The position numbers and the translations under genes are program-made. A DNA stretch of 64,000 nt from Streptomyces sp. NBC_00576 (GTDB lineage: Bacteria > Actinomycetota > Actinomycetes > Streptomycetales > Streptomycetaceae): positions 1,550,001 through 1,614,000 of the forward strand of contig NZ_CP107780.1 of NCBI RefSeq assembly GCF_036345175.1, given 5' to 3'. A model generated the notes under the pieces. The model was not told the origin of the DNA. It saw only the letters and a program-made list of their open reading frames with translations, and did no database searches. Shown here in pieces: positions 25,934-33,355 of this stretch (positions are counted from its first letter, which is position 1; each line of letters begins with the position of its first letter).

Positions 25934-27367
25934 TCAGGCCGGGTTGAGCTGCCACTGCTGGCAGTTGCTGTTCAGCCACGACCACTGGCGTACGTCGGCT
26001 CCGTCGGCCGAGGAGCAGTCGGCGACGTCGGCGACCTTACTGGTGGCCTGATTGACGATCCGTACATAGCCGCCGCTCGTGGCGAGGAACCGGAACCGCT
26101 GACAGGTGTTGTTCAGCCAGGACCACTGACGCAGGTCCGCACCGTCGGCCGAGGAGCAGTTCTCCGTGTCCAGCACCTTTCCGCCGGCGACGTTGACCAG
26201 GCGATGGGTGTCGTCGCCCAGGTCTTCGAGGCGCCAGCGCTGGTTGTTGGCCCCACTGCACGTCCACTGCTGGACGTTGGCCCCGTCGGCGCTCGAACTC
26301 CCCGTCACCTCAAGGCACTTGCCAGTTACGCGGTTGACGACCGTGTATGTCGTCGAGGCGGACGACGGCTCCCCCGAGGGCCCGGCGAGTGACGCGCCGA
26401 GCCGCACCGGCGTACCGAGGTTCGGCGTACCGTCCGGGTTCCAGGTGAACTTCTGCGCACGCGTCGTCCGGCCGTTGTCGCAGCCGTCGCCCGCGCTGTC
26501 GTTGGCGTGGTAGACGATCCAGCTCTCGGTGCCGTCCGGCGAGTTGAAGAATCCGTTGTGCCCCGGCCCGTAGACCCCGTTCGCGTCGTTGCGCTGGAAG
26601 ACGGGCGTGGACTTCTTCGTCCAGGACGAGGCGGACAGGGGGTTGGAGCCGGTCAGCTCCAGCTGGCCGAGCTTGTAGTCGGGCGTCCAGCAGCCGCTCG
26701 CCGAGTAGATCAGGAAAGTACGGCCGCCCCGCTGGAGTATCTCCGGGCCCTCGTTGACCGTCCCGCCCGAGCGCTCCCAGTCGTACGTGGGCGTGGAGAT
26801 CGTCGAGAAGGAGCCGCTGACCGTGTACGGGGTGGACATCCGCGCGGCGACGAGGTTCTGCGTGCCGCCGCTCGCACTGCCGAACAGATACAGGCTTCCG
26901 TTGATGGTCGCGACGCTCGGGTCGAGCATCCAGGCGCTGTTCAGCCGGCTCCTGTACATGTAGGGGCCCAGCGGGTCCGAGCCGGCGCTCTCCAGGACGT
27001 GGGTGCGCTGGGTGGGGACGTAGTCGGAGACGTTCTGGCCGGCGACGTGGTAGAGGTACCAGCGGCCGTTCAGGAAGTGAAGTTCCGGCGCCCAGATGTT
27101 GCAGCAGCGTGAGGCCGCGTCACCCGTCCACACCTGGACGCTCGGCGCGGTTGCGAGACCGGCGAGTGTCGGCGCCTTGCGGATGGTGATGGCGTCGGTC
27201 CAACTCGTGGTCACCAGGTAGTAGTTGCCGTTGTGGTATGTGATCCAGGGGTCGGCGCCCTTCTGTGCCTTGACCGGGTTGGTGAAGGAGGCGGCACTCG
27301 CCGGGGACTGGCCCAGGGACAGCGCGAGCAGGAGGGCCGCCAGCAGGGTCAGTAGGCGACGGGCCAT
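25934..27367 (-). CDS. Secreted GH43 exo-arabinofuranosidase-like enzyme with CBM13 tail
   Basis: Extracellular five-bladed-propeller glycosidase of 477 residues. The signal peptide ends near ALSLGQSPASA. GH43 triad candidates are Asp in KGADPWIT (about residue 39), Asp in AWMLDPSVA (about 145) and Glu in TVNEGPEI (about 205). A ricin-type lectin follows (about 345-477) with repeats including CSSADGADLRQWSW and CSSADGADVRQWSW. It is the second gene of an operon with an endo-arabinanase, with which it overlaps by 19 bases, so it probably releases arabinose from arabino-oligosaccharides. Similarity is closest to GH43_26-type enzymes from memory; this needs a subfamily search. Confidence 0.85.
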   Translation of the reverse strand: MARRLLTLLAALLLALSLGQSPASAASFTNPVKAQKGADPWITYHNGNYYLVTTSWTDAITIRKAPTLAGLATAPSVQVWTGDAASRCCNIWAPELHFLNGRWYLYHVAGQNVSDYVPTQRTHVLESAGSDPLGPYMYRSRLNSAWMLDPSVATINGSLYLFGSASGGTQNLVAARMSTPYTVSGSFSTISTPTYDWERSGGTVNEGPEILQRGGRTFLIYSASGCWTPDYKLGQLELTGSNPLSASSWTKKSTPVFQRNDANGVYGPGHNGFFNSPDGTESWIVYHANDSAGDGCDNGRTTRAQKFTWNPDGTPNLGTPVRLGASLAGPSGEPSSASTTYTVVNRVTGKCLEVTGSSSADGANVQQWTCSGANNQRWRLEDLGDDTHRLVNVAGGKVLDTENCSSADGADLRQWSWLNNTCQRFRFLATSGGYVRIVNQATSKVADVADCSSADGADVRQWSWLNSNCQQWQLNPA

Positions 27368-28359
27368 CCGCTGCTCCAGTCCAGGAGGTTGATGCCGAGC
27401 TTCGCAGTGCCGTTGGCCTGGCCGTCGTAGTAGTGGTAGACGATCAGGTCGCCGCCCGCGTCATTCATGATCGACTGTCCGCCGGGGCCGATGTACCGGC
27501 CGTGCGACTCCAGCACGGGCGTACCGCCGTTGTTCATCATGGCGACGCCGTTCTTGTCGGAGTACGGGCCGGTGACGCTGGTGGCCCGGCCGACCTTGAC
27601 CTTGTACGTGGAGCCGGTGCCGGCGCAGCAGGTGTCGTAGGAGGCGAACAGGTAGTAGTAGCCGTTCCGTTTGACGATGTAGGGGGCCTCGACGGCCTTG
27701 GTGCCGGTGGGGCGGGAGGCCAGCGAGTAGCGGGTGGTGTTGGACGAGAGCTGCTTCCCGGTCGACGGGTTGATCTGGATCATCTTGATCCCGGTCCACC
27801 AACTGCCGAAGGACAGCCACCACTTGCCGTCGTCGTTCACAAAGAGGTTCGGGTCGATGGCGTTGTAGTCGTTCGCCGAACTCGACGTGTAGACGATGCC
27901 CTGGTCGGTCCAGCTGCCCGGCCGGCCGGTTGTCGACGTCGCCAGTCCGATGGCCGAGTTCTGCGAGCCGAAGGACGAGACGGAGTAGTACATCAGGTAC
28001 TTGCCGCCGTGGTACGAGAGGTCGGGTGCCCAGGCCTCCGGCACGGAGGAGTAGGTGCGCCACCAGCCCGGCCGGCCGGAGAAGGCGTCCGCGCCGCCGC
28101 TGAAGGCGATGCGGTCGGTGGAGGTGCGGTTGCTGATACCGCCGCCGGTGGCGTACAGCAGGTACTGGCCCGACGATGTGCGGATCATCGTCGGATCGTG
28201 GACCGCGGTCGAGCCAGTGACGGTGCCCGGGTTCGGATACGCGGACGCCGAGCTCGGGACGAGTGCGAGCAGGATCGCCGCGGGGACAGCGAGGAGAGCG
28301 GTTCTGCGGGTGGTTCCGCGGGTTGAACTGTGAGCGTCTTTGCGGGAGGTGCGGCTCAC
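27349..28359 (-). CDS. Secreted GH43 endo-alpha-1,5-L-arabinanase
   Basis: Extracellular endo-arabinanase of 336 residues. The signal peptide (RRTALLAVPAAILLALVPSS ... ASA) precedes a propeller with triad candidates Asp in TAVHDPTMI, Asp in YNAIDPNLF and Glu in AVEAPYIV, the standard GH43 arabinanase set. It also has SSVPEAWAPDLSYH and a C-terminal YHYYDG metal-site segment. I chose GTG 28359 because AAGGAGGAT lies 5-13 bases upstream. It heads the arabinan operon, with its own promoter and operator. Confidence 0.88.
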   Translation of the reverse strand: MSRTSRKDAHSSTRGTTRRTALLAVPAAILLALVPSSASAYPNPGTVTGSTAVHDPTMIRTSSGQYLLYATGGGISNRTSTDRIAFSGGADAFSGRPGWWRTYSSVPEAWAPDLSYHGGKYLMYYSVSSFGSQNSAIGLATSTTGRPGSWTDQGIVYTSSSANDYNAIDPNLFVNDDGKWWLSFGSWWTGIKMIQINPSTGKQLSSNTTRYSLASRPTGTKAVEAPYIVKRNGYYYLFASYDTCCAGTGSTYKVKVGRATSVTGPYSDKNGVAMMNNGGTPVLESHGRYIGPGGQSIMNDAGGDLIVYHYYDGQANGTAKLGINLLDWSSGWPVAY

Positions 28360-28387
28360 GCGGATCCTCCTTGGAGGGGGGACGGCC

Positions 28388-28455
28388 CGTTCGGTATCGC
28401 GAACGCCGGTCACGACTTCGAACGGGAACGTAGAATCGAACCCCTTGCGCGTCAA
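28388..28455 (-). promoter_or_regulatory. Promoter and palindromic operator of the arabinanase operon
   Basis: On the minus strand TTGACG (28455-28450) and TACGTT (28432-28427) are 17 bases apart. Downstream, CGTTCG-N6-CGAACG (28388-28405) is a perfect inverted repeat and could block elongation. The LacI gene 1.2 kb away is the most likely partner, by proximity only. Confidence 0.55.
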
Positions 28456-28614
28456 CGGTTCGCGCAGCAACTCGCATCACGGTGGTCGTCGAATCGCGTT
28501 CGACAGCCCACCTGTCGCACACCTGCCGGCGGCGCCCACAACCCGCCCCGCGCCCGGTCACCACCGCATGTGAGCCAGGGCCGTTGATGGGACACCCCCT
28601 ACTTCGGCGGGTCG

Positions 28615-28914
28615 GCCGAGACCGTCCGCGCCGACCTGCACGGCGGACTCGTCGAGCACGGCATCGGACACCGGTTGCGGGCGCCCGTCGAGGCCGAGGA
28701 CCGGCGTGGCCTCCTTGTACCAGGACTCGACGACGACGTTGCCCCAGAAGTCGCGGCGGCGGTCGTCGTGGACGTTCCAGCGGTAGGTTTCGTGGTCGGG
28801 GTCACCGGTGCAGTAGCCGCTGGCGTAGATCTCGACACGGTGGCCGTCGGGGTCGCGGAGGTAGAGGTAGAAGGCGTTGGGGCCGAGTGGCCCGGTGACG
28901 ATGACGAAGCTGCC
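28615..28914 (-). pseudogene. C-terminal remnant of an extradiol (homoprotocatechuate-type) dioxygenase
   Basis: A 100-codon stretch reads FYLYLRDPDGHRVEIYASGY, TYRWNVHDDRRRDFWGN and SDAVLDESAVQVGADGLG, the C-terminus of HpaD-like 3,4-dihydroxyphenylacetate 2,3-dioxygenases, with the last metal ligand Glu in HRVEIY. The N-terminal two-thirds are missing and the stop that closes the frame lies beyond foreign sequence. Directly upstream is a remnant of an unrelated flavoprotein. Confidence 0.75.
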
Positions 28915-28979
28915 GACATTGATCAGCCGCCTATGGAACCAGGGCAGCGCCTTGTCGGTCCAGGCATCGGTGGCGGCCT

Positions 28980-29400
28980 GACCTGCTCGGCACGGATGAT
29001 GCAGTGCAGGGTCTCGACCAGGAAGCCGCCGGTGGCCAGGCGGGTGAGTCCGGTGGTCGCGTCGCGTTGGCGGATGTCGGCGCCGACACGTGCGGCGGCC
29101 TCGGCGAGGCCGTGGACGTACCTGCCGACGTGCCGGCCGGCGCGGAGCGGGTCGAACAGGGCGCCGTGGTAGTAGTCCGAGCCCAGCTCCGACTTCAGTT
29201 CGTTCGGGGTGAGGAGCTGTGTCTCGTGGTCGAAGTTCTCGGCCAGGCCGCCTCGCGGAACGCGTCGGACAGAACGCGGGCACGCTCCTGACCGATGCGT
29301 TTGCGGGCGTGACCGGCACCGATGGTGCGGCCTTGGGCGCACATTCTGTCGTTGCGGCCCGAGGCGACCTTGTCCTTCTCGACGAGAGGACCCGGGCAGA
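28980..29400 (-). pseudogene. Remnant of an FAD-dependent amine/amino-acid oxidoreductase
   Basis: Two overlapping minus frames hold one gene interior: KDKVASGRN, HARKRIGQERARVLSDAFRE (about 29395-29279) and then ENFDHETQLLTPNELKSELG, GALFDPLRAGRHVGRYVHGL and AATGGF-like text (about 29240-28980). These fit DAO-type glycine or sarcosine oxidase proteins. Start, dinucleotide-binding motif and C-terminus are absent, and a frameshift lies near 29260. It joins the dioxygenase remnant directly. Confidence 0.65.
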
Positions 29401-29607
29401 CCATGAATCTTGATCGACCGGACCGTCCGTCATGCCGCTTTCCGCTGGGCAATTGCGTCCTGACCAGCATCGATCCATCCCTGGCATGAATATTCGGACC
29501 CGCGCGACGACCTCCGCCGCGCAGCCACCGGCCTCGGCGAAGGCCAACGCGTGCGGCAAGTGGTGTTGCGAGAACTCTTGACGGACGGTCGGTGGATGCG
29601 TACACAT

Positions 29608-29634
29608 TGACCGCGCGGTCAGACCGCGCGGTCA
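29608..29634. promoter_or_regulatory. Twin perfect palindromes, TetR-type operator pair
   Basis: GACCGCGCGGTC occurs at 29609-29620 and again at 29622-29633, a 13-base period; the first copy extends to TGACCGCGCGGTCA. Such repeats are typical TetR-family operators, but no tetR gene is near. The site sits between the flavoprotein remnant and a lacI-family gene. Confidence 0.6.
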
Positions 29635-29682
29635 TGTAATTGACCTCGTTCGATGGAGAACACACGGCCATGGGGAGACTTC

Positions 29683-30720
29683 ATGACAACAGGGCTGGAG
29701 CGCGGTGCGGGCTCCTCCGCGCCGCGCAGTGAGGACGTGGCCAGGCTGGCCGGCGTCTCCCGCAAGACGGTCTCCCGGGTCCTCAACAACGAGCCGTACG
29801 TCTCCGACGAGTCCCGACGACGCGTTCTGGCGGCCGCCGAGGAACTCGGCTACCGGCTGAACCACGCCGCCAGGGCGCTGGCCTCCGGCCGTACCCGCTC
29901 CATCGGTGTGGTCGCTCTGGGGACGGCCGGGTATGGAACCGCCTCCCTGCTCGTGGGCATCGAACAAGCCGTACGGGACGCCGGTTACGCGCTTCGCGTG
30001 CTCAACACACCGGACGGCGACCCGGAAACCATCGCCGCCGCGCTGGAATCACTCCTGGAGCAGGGCGTGGACGGCATCGTCGTCTCCGAACCCATTGTCG
30101 AAGGAGAAGTCCCGCTCGGCGTCGACGTGCCGGTCCTGTTCCTCGGAGCCCCAGCCGCCTTCAGTGCCGCCCGGACCCTGACCGTCGGTGTGGGCGCCCA
30201 TCAGCTGGCGCGCGCGGCCACCGATCACCTCCTGGACCTGGGGCATACGACCGTCCATCACCTCGCCGGGCCGCGGCGGTGGTACGCCACCACGGACCGC
30301 ATCGAGGGATGGCGGGCGGCACTCGCGGCCCGGGGCGCGCACGAACCGCCCGTGCTGAACGGTGACTGGTCGGCGGCCTCCGGGTATGCCGCGGGCCTTG
30401 GGCTGGCCTCGGACCTCTTAGTGACCGCGGTGTTCGCCGGGGGCGACGAGATGGCCATCGGCCTGATCCATGCCCTGCGGGAAGCCGGCCGCCGGGTGCC
30501 GGAGGACATCAGCGTCGTCGGTTTCGACGGAAACCCCGTCTTCGCCTACGTCTCCCCGCCTCTGACCACCGTCCGTCAGCCCTTCGAGGCCGCGTCACGG
30601 GAAGGAATCCGGCTCCTCCTCCACGCCATCGAGAAGCCCGACACCGTGCCGCCGCCGGCGAACGACCCACCCGTCGAACTCATCGTCCGCGGCTCGACCG
30701 CACCTCCCCCCTCCCCCTGA
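29683..30720 (+). CDS. LacI family transcriptional regulator of the arabinan region
   Basis: A 345-residue repressor. The helix-turn-helix (DVARLAGVSRKTVSRVLNNE, residues about 16-35) is followed by YVSDESRRRVL and the hinge ALASGRTRSIGVV. The sugar-binding core carries DISVVGFDGNPVFAYVSPPL near residue 275. I chose ATG 29683, five bases after GGGGAG; an ATG at 29653 in frame is possible. Flanked by GH43 enzymes on one side and a sialidase-fold glycosidase on the other, it probably responds to arabinose or arabino-oligosaccharide. Confidence 0.85.
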   Translation: MTTGLERGAGSSAPRSEDVARLAGVSRKTVSRVLNNEPYVSDESRRRVLAAAEELGYRLNHAARALASGRTRSIGVVALGTAGYGTASLLVGIEQAVRDAGYALRVLNTPDGDPETIAAALESLLEQGVDGIVVSEPIVEGEVPLGVDVPVLFLGAPAAFSAARTLTVGVGAHQLARAATDHLLDLGHTTVHHLAGPRRWYATTDRIEGWRAALAARGAHEPPVLNGDWSAASGYAAGLGLASDLLVTAVFAGGDEMAIGLIHALREAGRRVPEDISVVGFDGNPVFAYVSPPLTTVRQPFEAASREGIRLLLHAIEKPDTVPPPANDPPVELIVRGSTAPPPSP

Positions 30721-30952
30721 CCCACCCTCCCGTGCCAATGCTCCGGCGCAGGCCCGCTCGCCGGGGCACCCCACCTCCGCCGTTGCGCACTTGCCCGCCG
30801 CGTTCCCTGCGCTCGCGAGCCACGCCCGGGCAGCGTCGCCCGCTCGTTCCCCCGGACGACGCGCCCAACGAACCCCGCCGCTCCCGCCGGATCTGTCCGA
30901 GGGGCGACGGGGCACCGGAAAACCCCTTCCCTTCCCCGTTTGAGAGCCGCAC

Positions 30953-33010
30953 ATGTCCCCCGTACAGCCAGGCGCCAGACCCGGCGCCGCTCCGCGCCCC
31001 CGTCTCACCACTCTCCTGTTCCTGCTGCTCGCTCTGGCCTTGGCCGGGGCGACACTGGTCCTGCCCGCCGCGGGCAGGGCAGACGCCGTCTCCCGCCCCG
31101 CCCAGACCCTGTACACCCCGCCGTCCGGCTCACCCGCCCCTGGCGCGCTCTACCCGCGGGGGCTGCGTCTGCAGCACAACGGGTCGGCCAACGGCACCCT
31201 CCTTGCCACCTTCGAGCAGTACACCAACAGCACCCCGGTCTTCCCGATCTACCGCAGCACCGACAACGGCAACTCCTGGTCGAAGATCTCCGAGGTCGCC
31301 GACACCCAGAACGGCTGGGGCATGCGCTGGGAGCCCGAACTGTTCGAACTGCCCACGGCGATGGGAGGCTTCCCGGCCGGCACCGTCCTGGCCGCAGGCG
31401 ACTCCGTCCCCAGCAACCGTGGGGGCACCAAGATCGACCTGTACGCCAGCACCGACCGCGGGCAGACCTGGACCTTCGTCACCAACATCGCCACCGGCGG
31501 CGAGGCGATATCCAGCAACGGCCACACCCCCGTGTGGGAGCCCTACTTCCTGGCGGCCGACGGCAAGCTGATCGTCTACTACTCCGACCAGCGCGACACC
31601 GCCCACGGCCAGGAGATCGTCCACCAGGTCTCCACGGACCTTCGCATCTGGGGCCCGGTCGTGGACGACGTGTCGAAGCCGAACTACGCGGACCGGCCCG
31701 GCATGCCGGTGGTCACCCGGCTGCCCAACAGCAACTACGTCATGACACACGAGTACTGCAACGCGCCCGAAGGCGGCTGCTCCGTGTACTACAAGATCTC
31801 CGCCGACCCCGAGGCGTTCAACTCCGCCACCGACCAGGTCCTGCGGGCGACCGACGGTACGATCCCCAGCGGGGCGCCCTTCGTCACCTGGCTGCCCACC
31901 GGCGGCCCCAACGGCACCCTCGCCGTCAGCGGTGACACCGTGGAGGACCTGTTCCTCAACACCCAGAACGGTGACCCGAACGCCTGGACCCGCATCCGCG
32001 CCAACGTCCCCCGCGGCTACAGCCGCGGCCTGCTCCCCCTGTCCGACGGACACAGCCTCATGGTGTTCACCGGCGGCCGGGCCGGCGTAAGCACCCTCAA
32101 TCCCGTCCAGTACAGCGTCATCGACCTGGGCGGCGGGATCTCCGACGGCGCCACCTACACCGCCTCCAACGCAGGCAGCAACCTGATGCTGACCATCGCG
32201 GGCGGCTCCACCACCAACGGCACCGCCGCCACCCAGCAGAACGCCGACAACGCCACCGACCAGCAGTGGCGCTTCGTCCAGCAGCCCTCCGGCTACTTCA
32301 AGATCCTCAACGTCGCCAGCGGCAAGGTCCTCGGCGTACAGAACCAGTCCACCGCCAACGGCGCCAAGATCCTCCAGTGGGACGACAACGGCACTCTCGA
32401 CCACGAATGGGCCGTCGCCCCGCACCCCGCCGGCGGGTACAACATCACCAACCGCGTCACCGGCAAGAACCTCGAAATCCCGGGCGCCTCCACCGCCACC
32501 GGCACCAGCGCCGGCCAGTGGAGCGACACCGGCTGCGCCTGCCAGCGTTGGAACCTCACCCAGACCGCTCTGCCGCCGCTGGGCACCGGACAGTACATCC
32601 TCGTCAACAAGAACAGCGGCAAGTACCTCGACATCCCCGGCGCCTCCACCGCCACCAACACGGCCGCCCAGCAGTATCAGAACTCCGCCTGCCTCTGCCA
32701 GCTGTTCGCTTTCCAGTCCGCCGGCGGCGGAGCCTGGACCATCAAGAACGTCAACAGCAACCTCAACCTGGACATCCGCAACTCCTCCAGCACGGCAGGC
32801 GCGGCCATCGTCCAGAACACCGCCTCCAGCGCCGACTCGCAGAAGTGGACGCTCACTGACGCGGGCAACGGCTACTACAAGCTCCGCAATGTGAACAGCA
32901 GCCTCGTCGCCGGTGTCGCCCAGTCCTCCGCCGCGGACGGCGCGGCCGTCGTCCAGTGGAACAGCCTCACCGTCGACGACCAGCTCTGGAAGATCGTCCG
33001 CATCAACTGA
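30953..33010 (+). CDS. Secreted sialidase-fold glycosidase with two ricin-type lectin domains, GH93-like
   Basis: Extracellular protein of 685 residues. A signal peptide (LTTLLFLLLALALAGATLVL) ends near residue 46. Residues about 50-385 form a BNR/Asp-box type six-bladed propeller with YRSTDNGNSWSKIS and YASTDRGQTWTFV. No sialidase Arg triad or FRIP motif is visible. The fold and the arabinan context match GH93 exo-1,5-alpha-L-arabinobiosidases, but this is inference. Residues about 395-685 hold two beta-trefoil lectins with repeated SSTAGAAIVQ and QQWRF/QKW motifs. A hairpin terminator follows the stop by 34 bases. Confidence 0.75.
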   Translation: MSPVQPGARPGAAPRPRLTTLLFLLLALALAGATLVLPAAGRADAVSRPAQTLYTPPSGSPAPGALYPRGLRLQHNGSANGTLLATFEQYTNSTPVFPIYRSTDNGNSWSKISEVADTQNGWGMRWEPELFELPTAMGGFPAGTVLAAGDSVPSNRGGTKIDLYASTDRGQTWTFVTNIATGGEAISSNGHTPVWEPYFLAADGKLIVYYSDQRDTAHGQEIVHQVSTDLRIWGPVVDDVSKPNYADRPGMPVVTRLPNSNYVMTHEYCNAPEGGCSVYYKISADPEAFNSATDQVLRATDGTIPSGAPFVTWLPTGGPNGTLAVSGDTVEDLFLNTQNGDPNAWTRIRANVPRGYSRGLLPLSDGHSLMVFTGGRAGVSTLNPVQYSVIDLGGGISDGATYTASNAGSNLMLTIAGGSTTNGTAATQQNADNATDQQWRFVQQPSGYFKILNVASGKVLGVQNQSTANGAKILQWDDNGTLDHEWAVAPHPAGGYNITNRVTGKNLEIPGASTATGTSAGQWSDTGCACQRWNLTQTALPPLGTGQYILVNKNSGKYLDIPGASTATNTAAQQYQNSACLCQLFAFQSAGGGAWTIKNVNSNLNLDIRNSSSTAGAAIVQNTASSADSQKWTLTDAGNGYYKLRNVNSSLVAGVAQSSAADGAAVVQWNSLTVDDQLWKIVRIN

Positions 33011-33043
33011 CCCGACGAAAGGCAGGGTGTCCGGCATCCCGCC

Positions 33044-33078
33044 GGCCGGGCTCGCCGACCAAGCCGACGAGCCCGGCC
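33044..33078 (+). terminator. Hairpin terminator after the GH93-like gene
   Basis: GGCCGGGCTCG pairs perfectly with CGAGCCCGGCC (11 base pairs) around a 13-base loop. Confidence 0.7.
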
Positions 33079-33355
33079 ACCCCTGCTCCGTACCGCGTCC
33101 ACTGCCCGCAGCCGTGTGACGACGATGACGACGACTCACCGTCCGCGCCCTCATGTCCGAGAACCACATGCCGTGCGAGTACGGCGCCGCGATCCGGGCC
33201 AACGGCCGGCTGGACGCGAGGTGCAACCGGGGCACGTCTCCCAGTCTTCTCGCGCAGCCGGTCATCCGACCCGGATGCCGCCGACCCACCGCGTTCGTCG
33301 GCGTGACGCGCGCGAAGAAGACCTACCACTTCACCTCTGAAAAGCGAGTTCTGAC
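33079..33355. other. Leader region of the secreted GH2 gene
   Basis: Short open frames occur, one from an ATG at 33153, but they have no recognisable product. The GH2 promoter should lie here. I could not define it with confidence. Confidence 0.35.

Noticed and set aside
31130..33289. A 719-codon minus-strand frame opposite the GH93-like gene
   Set aside because: It consists of Val/Gly/Asp-rich antisense sequence without motifs and covers a gene with signal peptide and lectin repeats.
33153..33355. Small open frame beginning MSENHMPCEYGAAIR before the secreted GH2 gene
   Set aside because: It has no ribosome binding site and its frame runs into the GH2 start; the text matches no family I know.
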